Shown here piece after piece: positions 62,362 to 64,000 of a stretch of DNA of 64,000 nt. Every line of letters begins with the position of its first letter. Position 1 is the first letter of the stretch. The notes under the pieces were generated by a model, which was given only the letters and a program-made list of their open reading frames with translations, did no database searches and was not told the DNA's origin. The position numbers and the translations under genes are program-made. This DNA is from Psychrobacter luti (GTDB lineage Bacteria; Pseudomonadota; Gammaproteobacteria; Pseudomonadales; Moraxellaceae), in assembly GCF_014192115.1 (NCBI RefSeq), contig NZ_JACHXL010000001.1, positions 62,001 through 126,000 of the forward strand, in the 5' to 3' direction.

Positions 62362-62892
62362 TTATAGGTCTTTCCAGCGTTGGATAGACTCTTTGATGAC
62401 TTCTTTAGCTTCTGCTACGTCACCCCAAGATTCGACCACAGTTGTACCGGCTTTTTTAAGGTCTTTATAGTGGCTGAAATGAAACTGTAACTGATTGATG
62501 AGCTGCTTTGGCAAATCTTCTAGGCTGTTATAAGCATTGCCTGTATCACGGTCGTCAGCAGGTACGACGACGATTTTATCATCGACTTCGCCATCATCAA
62601 CGAATTTCATCACGCCAATGACTTTTGCTTTTAAGAAAATACCAGTCGGTAAAGGCTGTTCTGTGATGATTAGGGCATCAAGCTCATCGCCATCTTCATC
62701 AAGGGTTTGCGGGATAAAACCATAGTTACAAGGTTTGGCAAAAATTTGTGGATCTACACGGTCAAGCTCAAATACGGCCAACTCGCGATTCCATTCAATT
62801 TTATGGCTGCTACCAGCTGGAATTTCTACGACCACATTAATGATGCCGCCATCGACGTCGCCTGCGTCTAAAATTTTATTAAAATCTGCCAT
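62362..62892 (-). CDS. ppa: Inorganic pyrophosphatase (family I)
   Basis: Hydrolyses pyrophosphate, driving biosynthesis. HKIEWNRELAVFELDRV, then YGFIPQTLDEDGDELDALII (metal-binding Asp cluster) and VVPADDRDTGNAYNSLEDLP, FHFSHYKDLKKAGTTVVESW are family I motifs. 176 residues from the ATG at 62892; the frame opens at a TTG at 62904, but that lies over the GGAG Shine-Dalgarno that serves 62892. Monocistronic with its own terminator. Confidence 0.97.
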   Translation of the reverse strand: MADFNKILDAGDVDGGIINVVVEIPAGSSHKIEWNRELAVFELDRVDPQIFAKPCNYGFIPQTLDEDGDELDALIITEQPLPTGIFLKAKVIGVMKFVDDGEVDDKIVVVPADDRDTGNAYNSLEDLPKQLINQLQFHFSHYKDLKKAGTTVVESWGDVAEAKEVIKESIQRWKDL

Positions 62893-63113
62893 AAATTGCT
62901 CCAAGGTGCTTTTGTTATGAATACTTCAACGATAAAGGGTTAAATGTTGGCGCACTAGGATTATTGCTGTGCCCAATTTGTGCCGCCTGCGATTATAACA
63001 AGTTTGACTCAAATTTTCTCACAATGCTTAAGTCTAAGCGTGCACGATATTATGCAAAAAAGGATTATGCAAAAACTGTATTAAAAAAACAGTATAAGAA
63101 AGACTTAGAGAAA

Positions 63114-63992
63114 TTACTTTGGGGCGAGCGCACGTAATTGGATATGTCCAGCATGGCGCTGAGCAATATTATCGATAAGCTTTTGCGTGACTTGCTCATA
63201 GCTTAAAGCGTTAGATGTTAGCTGTAGTGGGTTTGCAATTGGCTGAAGAGATTTTTCAGCTGACTGTACGCGCGTTTGCTCATCTTCCGTTTGCTCATTC
63301 ATGGCAACAAAGTCAGCCAATCGTAGCATTTGCATCCCAGCATAGCCGCATGGATTAATCGCATTAAAGGCCGATAAATCACAATCTAAATTAATCGCGA
63401 CCCCATGATAGCTAAAACCATGCTTAATTTTAAAACCAAGAGAAGCGATTTTGCCCAGCATAATGGCGTCATCAGGAGGTGTGTTAGAGAGTGGTTGATA
63501 GCTCTCGTTGCTGTCAGTATTGATATGGCTATATAAATAAACACCGGGCGCATCACGGCGGGCATGGGCGCTAATAGTATTGTGATTAGAGGCGTGGCTT
63601 TTTAAGCAGTCATTTATCACGTCTTCAATCGCTTGCTCGGCGTGCGATACCATATTGCGCACACTCCAGCCCAAACTGTCCAAATCAAACAACCAATAGA
63701 TAACCAGCTGCCCATGCCCGTGCCATGTTACCTGACCACCGCGGTCGGTCTTGATAATAGGCGTATTGGTACGTTGCAGGATATGCTCTTCTTTACCAGC
63801 TTGTCCAAGCGTATAAACATCATTATGATCGACAATCCATAGCTCATCAGCGGTACGCAGCCCTTGCTCTTTTTTGAGGGCAATACGCGCCAATGTACGT
63901 GATAGCATGGCATCAAGAGTGGGGACGTAATCGGCAGCTGAGAGCGATTTGCTGACCAACATATCATTGAGAGGTTGCGCGGCATTTTGCAT
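63114..63992 (-). CDS. lipB: Octanoyltransferase LipB (start near window edge)
   Basis: Transfers octanoyl from ACP to lipoyl domains such as those of AceF. KTDRGGQVTWHGHGQLVIYW is the family signature. MLGKIASLGFKIKHGFSYHG holds the catalytic Lys region and AINPCGYAGMQM the catalytic Cys. 292 residues, longer than E. coli (213), through an Asn/Ser/Asp-rich insert near 150-170 and a C-terminal linker (about 230-265). The ATG at 63992 is eight bases from the window edge and the frame remains open, so the true start could lie outside or at the internal Met 11 (63962). Confidence 0.94.
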   Translation of the reverse strand: MQNAAQPLNDMLVSKSLSAADYVPTLDAMLSRTLARIALKKEQGLRTADELWIVDHNDVYTLGQAGKEEHILQRTNTPIIKTDRGGQVTWHGHGQLVIYWLFDLDSLGWSVRNMVSHAEQAIEDVINDCLKSHASNHNTISAHARRDAPGVYLYSHINTDSNESYQPLSNTPPDDAIMLGKIASLGFKIKHGFSYHGVAINLDCDLSAFNAINPCGYAGMQMLRLADFVAMNEQTEDEQTRVQSAEKSLQPIANPLQLTSNALSYEQVTQKLIDNIAQRHAGHIQLRALAPK

Positions 63993-64000
63993 GAGAATGA

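Noticed and set aside
1-64000. CRISPR arrays, tRNA/rRNA genes, insertion sequences, prophage or integron genes
   Set aside because: No regularly spaced repeats, cloverleaf sequences, transposase or integrase motifs were seen on reading both strands.

Overview
The window is a stretch of bacterial chromosome that most resembles Psychrobacter (Moraxellaceae, Gammaproteobacteria). I infer this from the remembered character of the proteins and from gene order (holB-pilZ, exbB-exbD-msbA-lpxK-kdsB, aceE-aceF without lpd). The moderate AT-richness and the hydrophilic low-complexity extensions on otherwise ordinary enzymes fit that genus. No database search was possible. I see no rRNA, tRNA, insertion sequence, phage, integrase or CRISPR array. 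It reads as mostly core chromosome with short, AT-rich, hairpin-terminated intergenic regions.

Layout. 1-3.9 kb: the 5' end of ppsA (minus), divergent from its regulator ppsR, then sthA. 4-9.6 kb: a minus-strand efflux operon with a TolC-like outer-membrane protein, an HlyD-like adaptor and two ABC-2 permeases, but no ATPase. 10-16.6 kb: glpK, a glycine-zipper hydrophilic protein, an EEP-family hydrolase, a TetR regulator, a putative lipoprotein, a coding remnant and a DUF11-like exported protein. 17.3-22.7 kb: aceE-aceF (pyruvate dehydrogenase) and ompW. 22.9-24.3 kb: a small zinc-ribbon membrane protein and a Kv-type potassium channel. 24.4-29.4 kb (minus): a TerD-family protein, a WYL regulator and a LonB-like ATP-dependent protease. 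29.8-39.8 kb (plus): rsmG, parA-parB, exbB-exbD, msbA-lpxK-kdsB (lipid A/LPS), holB-pilZ. 40-46.5 kb: ppk2, then a thiolase divergent from a long FabG and a MaoC-type dehydratase, an arrangement like actinobacterial fadA2/fabG4-htdX. 46.5-53.8 kb: a DUF442 phosphatase, a class-C beta-lactamase-like hydrolase, a CPA1 antiporter, ilvD, an unknown protein and a HIT protein. 54-58.5 kb: two tandem BCCT (BetT-type) transporters. 58.5-64 kb: dusB, an SDR, a small DMT transporter, an L7/L12-like membrane protein, ppa and lipB.

Metabolically the window covers the PEP/pyruvate node (ppsA/ppsR, aceEF, lipB), redox and phosphate-energy balance (sthA, ppa, ppk2) and envelope building (msbA-lpxK-kdsB, exbBD). 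Stress and osmotic functions also appear (BCCT pair, K+ channel, antiporter, TerD/Lon, glycine-zipper protein).

The signals most worth a second look are: a 26-bp near-perfect palindrome with a CACGTG core between the second BCCT gene and dusB; a terminator hairpin abutting the dusB start codon; the ATPase-less ABC-2 efflux operon; the TerD-WYL-LonB cluster; the zinc-ribbon/K+ channel pair; four phased TTAATCA repeats before the MaoC gene; and a gene remnant with its own terminator next to the DUF11-like gene. None of these amounts to a proven new system.
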